A stretch of DNA of 6,181 nt, from contig DASRDS010000257.1 of NCBI GenBank assembly GCA_035652495.1, forward strand, positions 1 through 6,181, read 5' to 3'. Position numbers and translations under genes: made by a program. How positions within the stretch are numbered: position 1 is the first letter of the stretch; every line of letters starts with the position of its first letter. The notes under the pieces were generated by a model. That model did no database searches. It was not told the DNA's origin and was given only the letters and a program-made list of their open reading frames with translations. This stretch comes from DASRDS01 sp035652495 (GTDB lineage Bacteria; Gemmatimonadota; Gemmatimonadetes; Gemmatimonadales; Gemmatimonadaceae). Below are positions 1 to 5,771 of this stretch, piece by piece.

Positions 1-42
1 GACGCCGTGCTGACCGACCTCCACAAGGACTTCAAGCCATAG
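1..42 (+). CDS. C-terminal end of an upstream gene (partial)
   Basis: Reading from base 1, the frame gives DAVLTDLHKDFKP followed by a TAG stop at 40-42, so only the last 13 codons of a gene are present. The tail is too short to name. The next gene starts 11 bases after this stop, which suggests the two share a transcript. Given the conjugation genes downstream and the replication-relaxation-like protein next door, a relaxase or other DNA-processing protein is a reasonable guess, but nothing in these 13 residues shows it. Confidence 0.6.
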   Translation, partial: DAVLTDLHKDFKP

Positions 43-53
43 GGAACGACGTC

Positions 54-977
54 ATGTGGCGTGACATTGACCCTCGTGACGACGAACGTGAGCGGCCCGA
101 CTTGAGCCGAGGAAGCGGCACGCGTGGCGACGACACCGCATCCACGGCAGCCGAGTCTGGAGACGCGCTGACACGCCATCTGGACCTGCCACGCGGTTCC
201 ACACGCCGACCTGTGAGGGACCGAGACCGGTGGATCGATTTGCGCGAGTCTGAAGTCCGGATGCTGGCCACGGCCGGCGCGTTCCGGGTTGTTGTGGCCT
301 CTGATCTTCGGGACCACCATGGACGCCCCGCAAGCGCCAGCAACGGCGAACTGAGAGGCCTTCGCGAGGCCGGCCTGGTGGAGACGCGTCCCTACGTCAT
401 CGGTCAAGACCGAGCGGCCCTCGTGACGCTGACGGATCGTGGCCGGGAGCTGCTGGAGAGGCATCGCAGGACCGACCGCGAGGTCCGTTCGCAGACGTAC
501 TACGCCGGCTTCGTGAAGCCGCGAGAACTGTCGCACGACGCCCAGCTCTACCGCGCGTACGAACGATCAGCCGAGCGCCTCAAAGAGAAGGGTGCGGTTG
601 TCACGCGGGTCGTCCTCGACTACGAGTTGAAGCGGGACTATCAGCGGTTCCTCCACGACTTGAAACGCGAGCGGCGCGGGCAAGAGCAGGACGCCGATCG
701 CCACGCCGCCGACGTGGCGGAGTGGGCCGCCAGCCGTGACCTTCCGGTGATCGACGGCCACGTCCACTTCCCGGACGTTCGCATCGAATACGAGCGACCT
801 GATGGGGACCGGAAGGTCGAAGACATCGAGGTCGTGACGCCCCACTACCGCGGCGCCTATGCCGCTGCGAAAGGTCGGACCGGCTTCAGCGCGTACCGCA
901 TCAGCACCGGTCTCGGAGGCCGCGGCGGGCGGTCCGGCCGCAGCCCCAACCCGCGCATCTTCGAGGAGTTCCTGTGA
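54..977 (+). CDS. Winged-helix protein of the replication-relaxation type (putative mobilisation accessory protein)
   Basis: This 307-residue protein has three visible parts. Residues 1-58 are charged, Arg/Asp-rich and probably disordered. Residues about 60-140 look like a winged-helix DNA-binding domain: a helix around 64-75, AFRVVVASDLRD, a recognition-type segment ELRGLREAGLVE at 99-110, and a wing ending in ALVTLTDRGRELLERH (122-137). Residues about 150-290 form a second conserved-looking domain with KPREL, HDAQLYRAYE, a helical basic segment, and a core containing PDVRIEYE (240-247) then EDIEVVTPHYRG (256-267). The spaced PD and acidic I-E-V motifs recall PD-(D/E)XK nuclease-like folds, but this is tentative. 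The architecture fits Replic_Relax-type proteins found beside relaxases on plasmids and integrative elements. The ATG at 54 was chosen because AGGGA at 41-45 lies 8 bases upstream. The TGA overlaps the next gene's GTG, so the two are probably translated together. Biochemical role unknown. Confidence 0.75.
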   Translation: MWRDIDPRDDERERPDLSRGSGTRGDDTASTAAESGDALTRHLDLPRGSTRRPVRDRDRWIDLRESEVRMLATAGAFRVVVASDLRDHHGRPASASNGELRGLREAGLVETRPYVIGQDRAALVTLTDRGRELLERHRRTDREVRSQTYYAGFVKPRELSHDAQLYRAYERSAERLKEKGAVVTRVVLDYELKRDYQRFLHDLKRERRGQEQDADRHAADVAEWAASRDLPVIDGHVHFPDVRIEYERPDGDRKVEDIEVVTPHYRGAYAAAKGRTGFSAYRISTGLGGRGGRSGRSPNPRIFEEFL

Positions 978-1975
978 CCCACGAGGAGCGCGTCAAGCGC
1001 GTCGCAAGCTTCGGCTTCACCCATCGGCAGGCCGCCTTCCTGGTCGAAGTGATGCTGCACTCTGGTTTTTTTCTGGGGCGGCAGTACTGCACGTTTGCGC
1101 GCATCGCCCGTGGACAGAAGATGGTCGACTTCCTCCAGAGGTTGACCACGCGGAAGTTCGCGACACCGTATCGCTGCGGCCACAACAAGGCTCGCGTCTA
1201 CCACCTCCACAACACGACTCTGTACGACGCCATCGAACAGCGAGACGTTCGGTTCCGCAAGCGGATGGCGCTGGGGCGGGCGCTCGAGCGCCTGATGATC
1301 CTCGACCACGTCATCACCCATCGCGAGTTCCACTGGCTCGGGGCCGAGCAGGACAAGGTCGCTCACTTCCTGACCACAACGTCCCTGGAGCGGGACGCGC
1401 TACCGCGTCTGGCGTTCGGCGTGAAGCCGAACATCACGGTGCGGCACTTCCCCGACAAGCTGCCGATTGGCATCTCACCAGATGGTCGAACTCACGCGTT
1501 CTTGTACCTCCTGGTGAGCCCGCTACCGCACGACTTCCGGGTGTTTTTGCGCCGCCACGCGGAACTCCTGCGCGCACTGCCCGCGTGGTCGATCCAGCTC
1601 CTCGTGCCGGTCGAGCAGACCGACAACGAAGGGCGGGCGCAAGACCTTGCTGACCAGTACGAGAGCGCCTTTCGGCTCGAGCTCGGCGCGCCGCTCGATC
1701 CCGTCACCGCAAACGAGCTTCGGTGGTTCTGGGAGGCCAGCACGCTCGCTCCGGGAGTGGGCGACGAGAAGCGGATGCGACGGGCGCGACGCATCTTCGG
1801 GACCCCACGGTTTCGAGCCCTGCGCCGAGCATTGGAACTCGATGGCGGGCGCGCGGTCGACGTCGCCATGTCGACGAGTCTGGCCGACGCCATCGAGCGG
1901 AGAGAAGGACGGTTTGAACGCCATGAAATGCGCCGTCAGTACTTTCGTCTCTCACACCTGGTCGGCACGGCGTGA
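974..1975 (+). CDS. Conserved-looking mobile-element protein of unknown function, coupled to the winged-helix gene
   Basis: This 333-residue protein starts at a GTG whose last two bases are the first two of the upstream TGA (GTGA overlap), which implies translational coupling. I do not recognise a named family. The N-terminal 80 residues (RVKRVASFGFTHRQAAFLVE, then FARIARGQKMVDFLQRLTTR and KFATPYRCGHNKARVYHL) have a helix-helix-wing rhythm, suggesting a winged-helix domain. A helical basic stretch follows (about 82-118). The middle segment, TVRHFPDKLPIGISPDG (155-171) then THAFLYLLVSPL (173-184), looks like a beta-rich core. Residues 262-284 are strongly basic (EKRMRRARRIFGTPRFRALR), suggesting nucleic-acid contact. 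No membrane segment or signal peptide is present. It may be a second, divergent replication-relaxation-like protein acting with its neighbour. A run of seven T at 1066-1072 lies in frame and encodes part of SGFFLG. Confidence 0.7.
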   Translation: MTHEERVKRVASFGFTHRQAAFLVEVMLHSGFFLGRQYCTFARIARGQKMVDFLQRLTTRKFATPYRCGHNKARVYHLHNTTLYDAIEQRDVRFRKRMALGRALERLMILDHVITHREFHWLGAEQDKVAHFLTTTSLERDALPRLAFGVKPNITVRHFPDKLPIGISPDGRTHAFLYLLVSPLPHDFRVFLRRHAELLRALPAWSIQLLVPVEQTDNEGRAQDLADQYESAFRLELGAPLDPVTANELRWFWEASTLAPGVGDEKRMRRARRIFGTPRFRALRRALELDGGRAVDVAMSTSLADAIERREGRFERHEMRRQYFRLSHLVGTA

Positions 1976-1985
1976 GCGCCTGACA

Positions 1986-2041
1986 GGGGAACAGGGAGGG
2001 GAACACAGGGGGGGAACAGGCCCTCGCGTGAGGTGTTCCCC
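1986..2041 (+). repeat. GGGGAACA repeat array (three direct, one inverted copy) with a G-quadruplex motif
   Basis: The octamer GGGGAACA occurs at 1986-1993, 1998-2005 and 2011-2018, so starts are 12 and 13 bases apart, close to one helical turn. An inverted copy, TGTTCCCC, is at 2034-2041. The third copy and the inverted copy extend to a 10-bp inverted repeat (2009-2018 with 2034-2043) around a 15-nt loop. On the + strand the G runs (4, 3, 4 and 7 G at 1986, 1994, 1998 and 2008) with loops of 4, 1 and 6 bases meet the usual G-quadruplex pattern. It begins 10 bases after the upstream stop. It may be an iteron-like protein site, a structural element or a weak terminator; there is no T tract. 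Confidence 0.75.
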
Positions 2042-2053
2042 CCTCGCGGTGAG
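2021..2053 (+). repeat. Imperfect direct repeat CCCTCGCG(G)TGAG
   Basis: CCCTCGCGTGAG at 2021-2032 is repeated at 2041-2053 as CCCTCGCGGTGAG, differing by one inserted G. The two copies start 20 bases apart, about two helical turns. They interleave with the last GGGGAACA elements. The TGAG core resembles GGCGTGAGCG found at 1969-1978 and in the arms of the 21-bp inverted repeat. Confidence 0.6.
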
Positions 2054-2088
2054 CCGTCCTATCGTCTCGGCCGCTTCCTGGTGCTCCG

Positions 2089-2102
2089 GCTGTGGCCACA
2101 GC
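2089..2102. repeat. 14-bp perfect palindrome GCTGTGGCCACAGC
   Basis: The 14 bases are identical to their reverse complement, and the flanking bases break the symmetry. Such a site could bind a dimeric protein. It is followed two bases later by a 6-bp inverted repeat, ACCAGC (2105-2110) and GCTGGT (2128-2133), enclosing 17 bases that begin TAAGCCC. The function is not evident. Confidence 0.6.
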
Positions 2103-2149
2103 GCACCAGCTAAGCCCTTGGCCTGTTGCTGGTTACAGCGGTCAAGAAC

Positions 2150-2170
2150 GGGCGGCGGTTTCTGCCGCCC
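2150..2170. repeat. GC-rich hairpin GGGCGGC / GCCGCCC
   Basis: A 7-bp perfect stem (2150-2156 with 2164-2170) encloses a 7-nt loop, and a G-T wobble plus one more G-C pair can extend the stem to leave a TTT loop. It has the strength of an intrinsic-terminator stem but no following U tract. A structural or weak pausing role is as likely. A separate 10-bp palindrome, GACTGCAGTC, follows at 2174-2183. Confidence 0.5.
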
Positions 2171-2210
2171 GCAGACTGCAGTCAGCCGAGGGAGGCGTTC
2201 ACAGAGGCAA

Positions 2211-2288
2211 CCGTGGCGTGAGCGACCACGCATTTGCACAGTTCGGGGTGCCAGGCCTGCGGCCAGCGCGTGGTCGCTCACGCCACGG
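2211..2288. repeat. Perfect 21-bp inverted repeat with a 36-nt loop
   Basis: The left arm, 2211-2231, begins CCGTGGCGTGAGCGAC and ends CACGC. It is the exact reverse complement of the right arm at 2268-2288. The loop (2232-2267) contains the palindrome CAGGCCTG (2252-2259) and can form a small internal hairpin. Each arm is itself a short inverted repeat, CGTGG and CCACG around 9 bases, so each could also be an independent protein site, with centres about 57 bases apart. In a conjugation region such a structure suggests a relaxosome or oriT element, a single-strand origin or a regulator site. The arms are too perfect and too long to be chance. Confidence 0.85.
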
Positions 2289-2313
2289 CAGCCCGTGACT
2301 GTCGAGGTTCATC

Positions 2314-2359
2314 TGCAGCGAGATCCGCGGGTGGTCACCACCGCGGACACATCGCTGCA
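2314..2359. repeat. Nested 46-nt hairpin
   Basis: The outer stem TGCAGCGA (2314-2321) pairs with TCGCTGCA (2352-2359). After a small internal loop (GA on one side, CACA on the other), an inner stem pairs TCCGCGGGTGGT (2324-2335) with ACCACCGCGGA (2337-2347), with one bulged G and a single central base. About 19 base pairs form in total. It lies 80-125 bases upstream of the RHH gene, outside any gene, and no T tract follows. It could be an operator, a cruciform or an oriT hairpin. Confidence 0.8.
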
Positions 2360-2362
2360 TCT

Positions 2363-2392
2363 TGCCGCGATTCTGCCGCGCTCAGTGCCGTG
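2363..2392 (+). promoter_or_regulatory. Three phased heptads TGCCG(C/T)G upstream of the RHH gene
   Basis: TGCCGCG occurs at 2363-2369 and 2374-2380, and TGCCGTG at 2386-2392, with starts 11 and 12 bases apart. They end 46 bases before the RHH start codon. RHH repressors often bind short direct repeats spaced about one helical turn, so these are candidate operators for the downstream gene. In GC-rich DNA this word is not rare, so the call is weak. Confidence 0.3.
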
Positions 2393-2438
2393 GAACCAGC
2401 GGGCGATCTGTTCGCGTTAGCCCCGTGCAGGAGGAACC

Positions 2439-2756
2439 ATGCCGCTCATCAAACCGCGCACCCGTGGCAAGCAGTTGGTCCGTCGGATGGTCAGGCTCGA
2501 TCGCGAAACGAACGAGACGCTGTTTGCCTATGCGCACTTCCTCGGTGAGTCCACCGACTACGTGCTCAATGAGGTCATCGACACCGTCTTGGCCAGGGAC
2601 AAGGAGTTTCAGGCCTGGCGTGCTGAGCACACCGCGTCGTTCGTGCCGCCGTCGCCAGCCGGTCAACCTGTGAAGAAGCGCCGGAGCAGACGCCGCGCCG
2701 AACCGCCGTCGGCCGCGGCCGACGCTACAGCCGAACCATCCGTGACGCACGCCTGA
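2439..2756 (+). CDS. Small ribbon-helix-helix DNA-binding protein
   Basis: This 105-residue protein has the pattern of an RHH (MetJ/Arc/CopG) dimer. A short strand at about 14-20 (VRRMVRL) would enter the DNA major groove, helix 1 is at about 21-35 (DRETNETLFAYAHFLG) and helix 2 at about 38-55 (STDYVLNEVIDTVLARDK). The hydrophobic spacing fits, and helix 2 begins after a Gly-Glu-Ser turn. A disordered tail follows, with a basic cluster KKRRSRRR (79-86) and an Ala/Pro/Glu end. The ATG at 2439 is set by a strong AGGAGG at 2429-2434, the best ribosome site in the window, which suggests a fresh transcription unit starting here. It lies 25 bases before the coupling-protein gene. CopG/NikA/TraY-like proteins in this position act as repressors or relaxosome accessory proteins. 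Its likely target is the repeat region directly upstream, which is inferred from position only. Confidence 0.75.
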   Translation: MPLIKPRTRGKQLVRRMVRLDRETNETLFAYAHFLGESTDYVLNEVIDTVLARDKEFQAWRAEHTASFVPPSPAGQPVKKRRSRRRAEPPSAAADATAEPSVTHA

Positions 2757-2781
2757 CAAGCGGGCAGGAAAGGCACGAGCC

Positions 2782-4773
2782 GTGAGCCGGATGATTCTCG
2801 AACAACGAGCGCTGGTCGCGATGCTGATCGCAATGGGTGTGGGCACAGCGGGTGTCCACGCCTATCCAGTCGATCGCGCCAACGTGTACCTGCAGATCAT
2901 CGAGTTGCGGAATCCCACCGCATTCCTGGTGTTGGTGTACGGGTACGCGGCGCTGTGGTTCACGACGCCGTTCTTCGCGGCGTCCATTCTTGGTTCCCTG
3001 ACGGCCATCGTCGCGTACCGCCGGCCGGCGAGGTCCAAACAACGCGCCCTTCCTGCGTACATCACACCCGAACGGCGGCCGTCGCCCACGTTGGTGCTTG
3101 GCGAGAGCCATTTTGAGACAACGACAGGACGTGCACCCGCGCCGACGTGGCTGACGATTCCTCAGCGTGGCCTCTACACGGGCGTGATGGTGGTTGGCGC
3201 CGTTGGAACCGGCAAAACGTCCGCGTGCATGTACCCGTACACCGACCAGCTTCTGCGCTGGAGAGCGGATGACCCTCAGCGAAAGATCGGAGGGCTCGTC
3301 CTCGAAGTGAAGGGCGACTTCTGCCAGCAGGTCCGCGGCATGCTCTCGCGTGCCGGACGCGCCTCGGACTACACCGAGATTCGGCTCGGTGGCGACATCT
3401 GCTACAACCCGCTCCACAACGATCTCGATCCCTACGCGGTCGCGTACGCCATCGCGACGCTCGTCAACAACCTGTTCGGCAAGTCGAAAGAGCCATTCTG
3501 GCAGCAGGCGTACACCGACCTGCTCAAGTTCGTCATTCTCTTACGGCGCCTTGCCGATGGGTACACCACGTTCGCGGAGGTCTATCGCTACATCCTCACG
3601 GACGGGCTGATCGACGGCGAGATCTCGAAGCTGAAAGCCACGCTGAAAGAGCCGCCGGAAGTCATCGTGGTCCCGCTGACGAACTACGAGATCCAGGATC
3701 TGGCGAACTCGGCGTGGAGAGACTGGTTCTCGGATGGACCAGATCACATGGCTCGCCAGTACAGCGCCGACCTCGAAGGATACCTGGCCGACCGGAAGAT
3801 CCCGTTTCAGGTTCGCCGCGCGCAGGGAACGGCGTGGCTGGATCGCAAACACCAGCTCGAAGCCGTTGACCGATGGTTCACGCATAGCTGGAAGAAGCTC
3901 GACAACCGCTTGCGTTCGTCGATCACCGAAGGCATCGTGGTCTTCCTCTCGCTCTTCGATGACAACCCGGCCGTCCACCGGACGTTCTGCCCGCCGCGAA
4001 GCGCCTACGCCAGTCCGCCGAAACCGGGCGAACCGAGGCCATTGCCTCCGCTTCAGGAACTCCTTGAATCGGGCCACGTACTGGCGCTGAACTTCCCGGT
4101 GGGCCTGAATCCCGGACTCGCGCGCGCCGTGGGTGTCATGCTGAAGCTGGACTTCCAGCGCGCCGTCATCCAGCGCATCCCGAAGATCACAGCGCACCCG
4201 GAGCAGATCTGGCGCGATCTGCTCTTCGTCTGCGATGAGTACCACGCGTTCGCGACTGTCGGCGAAACCGACCCGACCGGCGACGAGCGCACCTTCGCGC
4301 TGTCACGGCAGGCCCGACTCATTCCGATCGTTGCGACTCAGAGCGTCAGTTCGCTGCGATCCGCGCTGCCCGGAGACGAGAGTTGGCGCACCTTGCTCCA
4401 ATGCTTCCGGACAAAGTTGTTTCTCGCCACCAGCGACGAGTTCACGGCGCGCGCCGCGGCGGATCTGTGCGGTCGGCGCGACCGTCTCAAGGCCCACTAC
4501 ACGTTGTCAGAAGGTGGCCAGGGCGCACACATCTCCCTGCTGACGGGCAGGGCCACCGCCGCGAGGCAAACCGTGAGTGCGAGCAAGAGCTACGCGCCGC
4601 ATCACGAGTACATCTTTTCGCCACGCGTATTCACGGAGCTGCAGAACGGGCAGGCCATCGCCCTTCCGTACGACGGACTCAATCCCATGCGTCCGCAGTT
4701 CTGCTATCTGAAGCCGCACTACCTTGACGTCCAGACCAGCTACTTCGACCAGGTGGCACGGGGGCAGTTGTGA
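2782..4773 (+). CDS. Type IV coupling protein, VirD4/TraG family
   Basis: This 663-residue inner-membrane ATPase would link the relaxase-DNA complex to the type IV secretion channel and energise DNA export. Hydrophobic segments at about 9-28 and 46-78 form the N-terminal membrane anchor (two or possibly three spans). Walker A is GAVGTGKT at 139-146. Walker B is LLFVCDEY at 480-487 with D485 and E486, and the following VATQS (518-522) matches the conserved Gln motif of the family. EVKGDF (175-180) after Walker A is also typical. The stretch 280-430 would hold the all-alpha domain. Length is normal for TraG/VirD4. The GTG start at 2782 has GGAAAGG at 2767-2773; the ATG at 2791 is an alternative that removes three residues. 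The TGA overlaps the GTG of the next gene, so the two ATPases are probably coupled. Confidence 0.95.
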   Translation: MSRMILEQRALVAMLIAMGVGTAGVHAYPVDRANVYLQIIELRNPTAFLVLVYGYAALWFTTPFFAASILGSLTAIVAYRRPARSKQRALPAYITPERRPSPTLVLGESHFETTTGRAPAPTWLTIPQRGLYTGVMVVGAVGTGKTSACMYPYTDQLLRWRADDPQRKIGGLVLEVKGDFCQQVRGMLSRAGRASDYTEIRLGGDICYNPLHNDLDPYAVAYAIATLVNNLFGKSKEPFWQQAYTDLLKFVILLRRLADGYTTFAEVYRYILTDGLIDGEISKLKATLKEPPEVIVVPLTNYEIQDLANSAWRDWFSDGPDHMARQYSADLEGYLADRKIPFQVRRAQGTAWLDRKHQLEAVDRWFTHSWKKLDNRLRSSITEGIVVFLSLFDDNPAVHRTFCPPRSAYASPPKPGEPRPLPPLQELLESGHVLALNFPVGLNPGLARAVGVMLKLDFQRAVIQRIPKITAHPEQIWRDLLFVCDEYHAFATVGETDPTGDERTFALSRQARLIPIVATQSVSSLRSALPGDESWRTLLQCFRTKLFLATSDEFTARAAADLCGRRDRLKAHYTLSEGGQGAHISLLTGRATAARQTVSASKSYAPHHEYIFSPRVFTELQNGQAIALPYDGLNPMRPQFCYLKPHYLDVQTSYFDQVARGQL

Positions 4774-5771
4774 GCAGCCTGGACCGGATTCTGCCGTTCC
4801 TGAAACCCATCGAGGACCTGCTCTGCGATCCGACGATCACCGAGGTCATGGTCAACGACGGAGGCCGGCACATCTTCGTCGAGCGCGACGGCACCATCGA
4901 GGCTGTGCCGGATCGCACCCTCGAGACGCGAAACCTGACGGTCGCGATCAAGAACATCGCACGGGCGTGCGGCGACGAAATCTCGGACGCGCAACCGCTC
5001 CTGGATGCGCGGCTGGAGGACGGCTCGCGTGTCGCGGCGATGTTCCCGCCGTGCGCCGTGGCCGGCCCGGTGCTAACCATCCGGAAGTTCACGCGCCGGT
5101 ACAGCCTCGACGACCTTGTCGCGATCGGCTCGCTGACCCAGGCGACCGCGAGAGAACTGACCCGTGCCATTGCGACGGAACAGAACATCCTGATCTCCGG
5201 CGGTACCGGCACCGGCAAGACCACCCTGCTCAACGCGCTGGCCGCGCACATTCCCGACCGCGATCGCATTGTGCTGATCGAAGAAACCGCAGAGATTCAC
5301 CTGAACAAACCGAATGTCCTTCGACTCGAAGCACGTCGTGCACAACAGCCGCTTGGCCAGGAAGCGCCGGTACCGCCTGTCACCATTGCCGACCTGCTCC
5401 GCGCTGCCCTCCGACATCGGCCGGACCGCATCGTCGTTGGCGAAGTGCGGGGAGCCGAGGCGTTTGACTTGCTACAGGCGCTGAACACCGGACACTTGGG
5501 CAGCCTCAGTACTATCCACGCGAACTCCGCAGAGCAGGCATTTACCCGCCTTGCCCACTGTGTCCTGACCGCCAATGTGGGCCTGCCGCACCGCAGCACC
5601 CGCGAGGCCATCGGACTGGCCATTCACCTCGTCGTGCACATCGCACGAGTCGGCGGACATCGGCGTGTCACCGAGATCGCGGCGGTACGCGGGTATGACG
5701 GGCAGAGCGATCGCTTCCTGCTCGAACCGCGACTACTCGACTACCCGGCGCCGGAGGAAGCCCTGCCATGA
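4770..5771 (+). CDS. VirB11/TrbB/CpaF-family secretion ATPase
   Basis: This 333-residue soluble hexameric ATPase of the traffic type would sit at the cytoplasmic base of the secretion channel. The N-terminal domain (1-110) carries DPTITEVMVND (20-30), DARLEDGSRVAAMFPP (79-94) and LTIRKF (102-107), which look CpaF/TrbB-like. The C-terminal RecA-like domain has Walker A GGTGTGKTT (144-152), the Asp-box region LIEETAEI (169-176), Walker B RIVVGEVRG (220-228) with E225, and the His box GHLGSLSTIHANS (241-253) with H250. All key motifs are intact. The family serves conjugation, type II, Tad and archaellum systems. The coupling protein immediately upstream, joined by a GTGA overlap, points to conjugation. 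A TrbB role in a Trb-type transfer apparatus is the best fit. Its TGA overlaps the ATG of the lipoprotein gene (ATGA). Confidence 0.95.
   Translation: MSSLDRILPFLKPIEDLLCDPTITEVMVNDGGRHIFVERDGTIEAVPDRTLETRNLTVAIKNIARACGDEISDAQPLLDARLEDGSRVAAMFPPCAVAGPVLTIRKFTRRYSLDDLVAIGSLTQATARELTRAIATEQNILISGGTGTGKTTLLNALAAHIPDRDRIVLIEETAEIHLNKPNVLRLEARRAQQPLGQEAPVPPVTIADLLRAALRHRPDRIVVGEVRGAEAFDLLQALNTGHLGSLSTIHANSAEQAFTRLAHCVLTANVGLPHRSTREAIGLAIHLVVHIARVGGHRRVTEIAAVRGYDGQSDRFLLEPRLLDYPAPEEALP

Larger units (their letters stand above)
1976..2438. other. 463-bp structured non-coding region; candidate origin of transfer / control region
   Basis: No credible gene covers this gap. The open frames through it are extensions of antisense or out-of-frame shadows and have no ribosome site. 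It holds an unusual concentration of repeats. In order these are a G-rich GGGGAACA array (1986-2041), a 14-bp palindrome (2089-2102), a 6-bp inverted repeat (2105-2133), a GC hairpin (2150-2170), a 10-bp palindrome (2174-2183), a perfect 21-bp inverted repeat (2211-2288), a nested hairpin (2314-2359) and three phased heptads (2363-2392). It lies between DNA-processing genes and an RHH-TraG-TrbB operon, which is where conjugative elements often keep oriT or a shared control region. No known nic consensus can be asserted, so oriT is an inference. No clear -35/-10 promoter was seen. Confidence 0.5.

Noticed and set aside
1066..1072. Seven-T run as a programmed frameshift site
   Set aside because: The zero frame continues without a stop to 1975 and reads a plausible SGFFLG segment. 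No downstream stimulatory structure or useful alternative product is evident.
859..1653. 264-codon + strand open frame spanning the junction of the first two genes
   Set aside because: It is out of frame with two well-supported coupled genes, has Arg/Ala/Pro-rich low-complexity content typical of shadows in GC-rich DNA, and shows no domain.
2150..2170. Intrinsic terminator
   Set aside because: The stem is strong but no T tract follows, so it is listed only as a hairpin.
1647..2420. 257-codon + strand open frame running from inside a gene through the repeat-rich gap
   Set aside because: The first part shadows the 974-1975 gene and the rest reads through hairpins and repeats. Composition is Arg/Ser/Ala-rich, with no recognisable domain.
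2211..2427. Integron attC-like site or CRISPR repeats
   Set aside because: The hairpins lack the paired RYYYAAC and GTTRRRY core sites of attC, and there is no regular repeat-spacer pattern.
2725..3417. 230-codon reverse-strand open frame opposite the coupling-protein gene
   Set aside because: It is antisense to the membrane and Walker A region of a clear ATPase, with Arg/His-rich composition and no domain.
3541..4245. 234-codon reverse-strand open frame
   Set aside because: It is antisense to the coupling-protein ATPase and is explained by high GC content.
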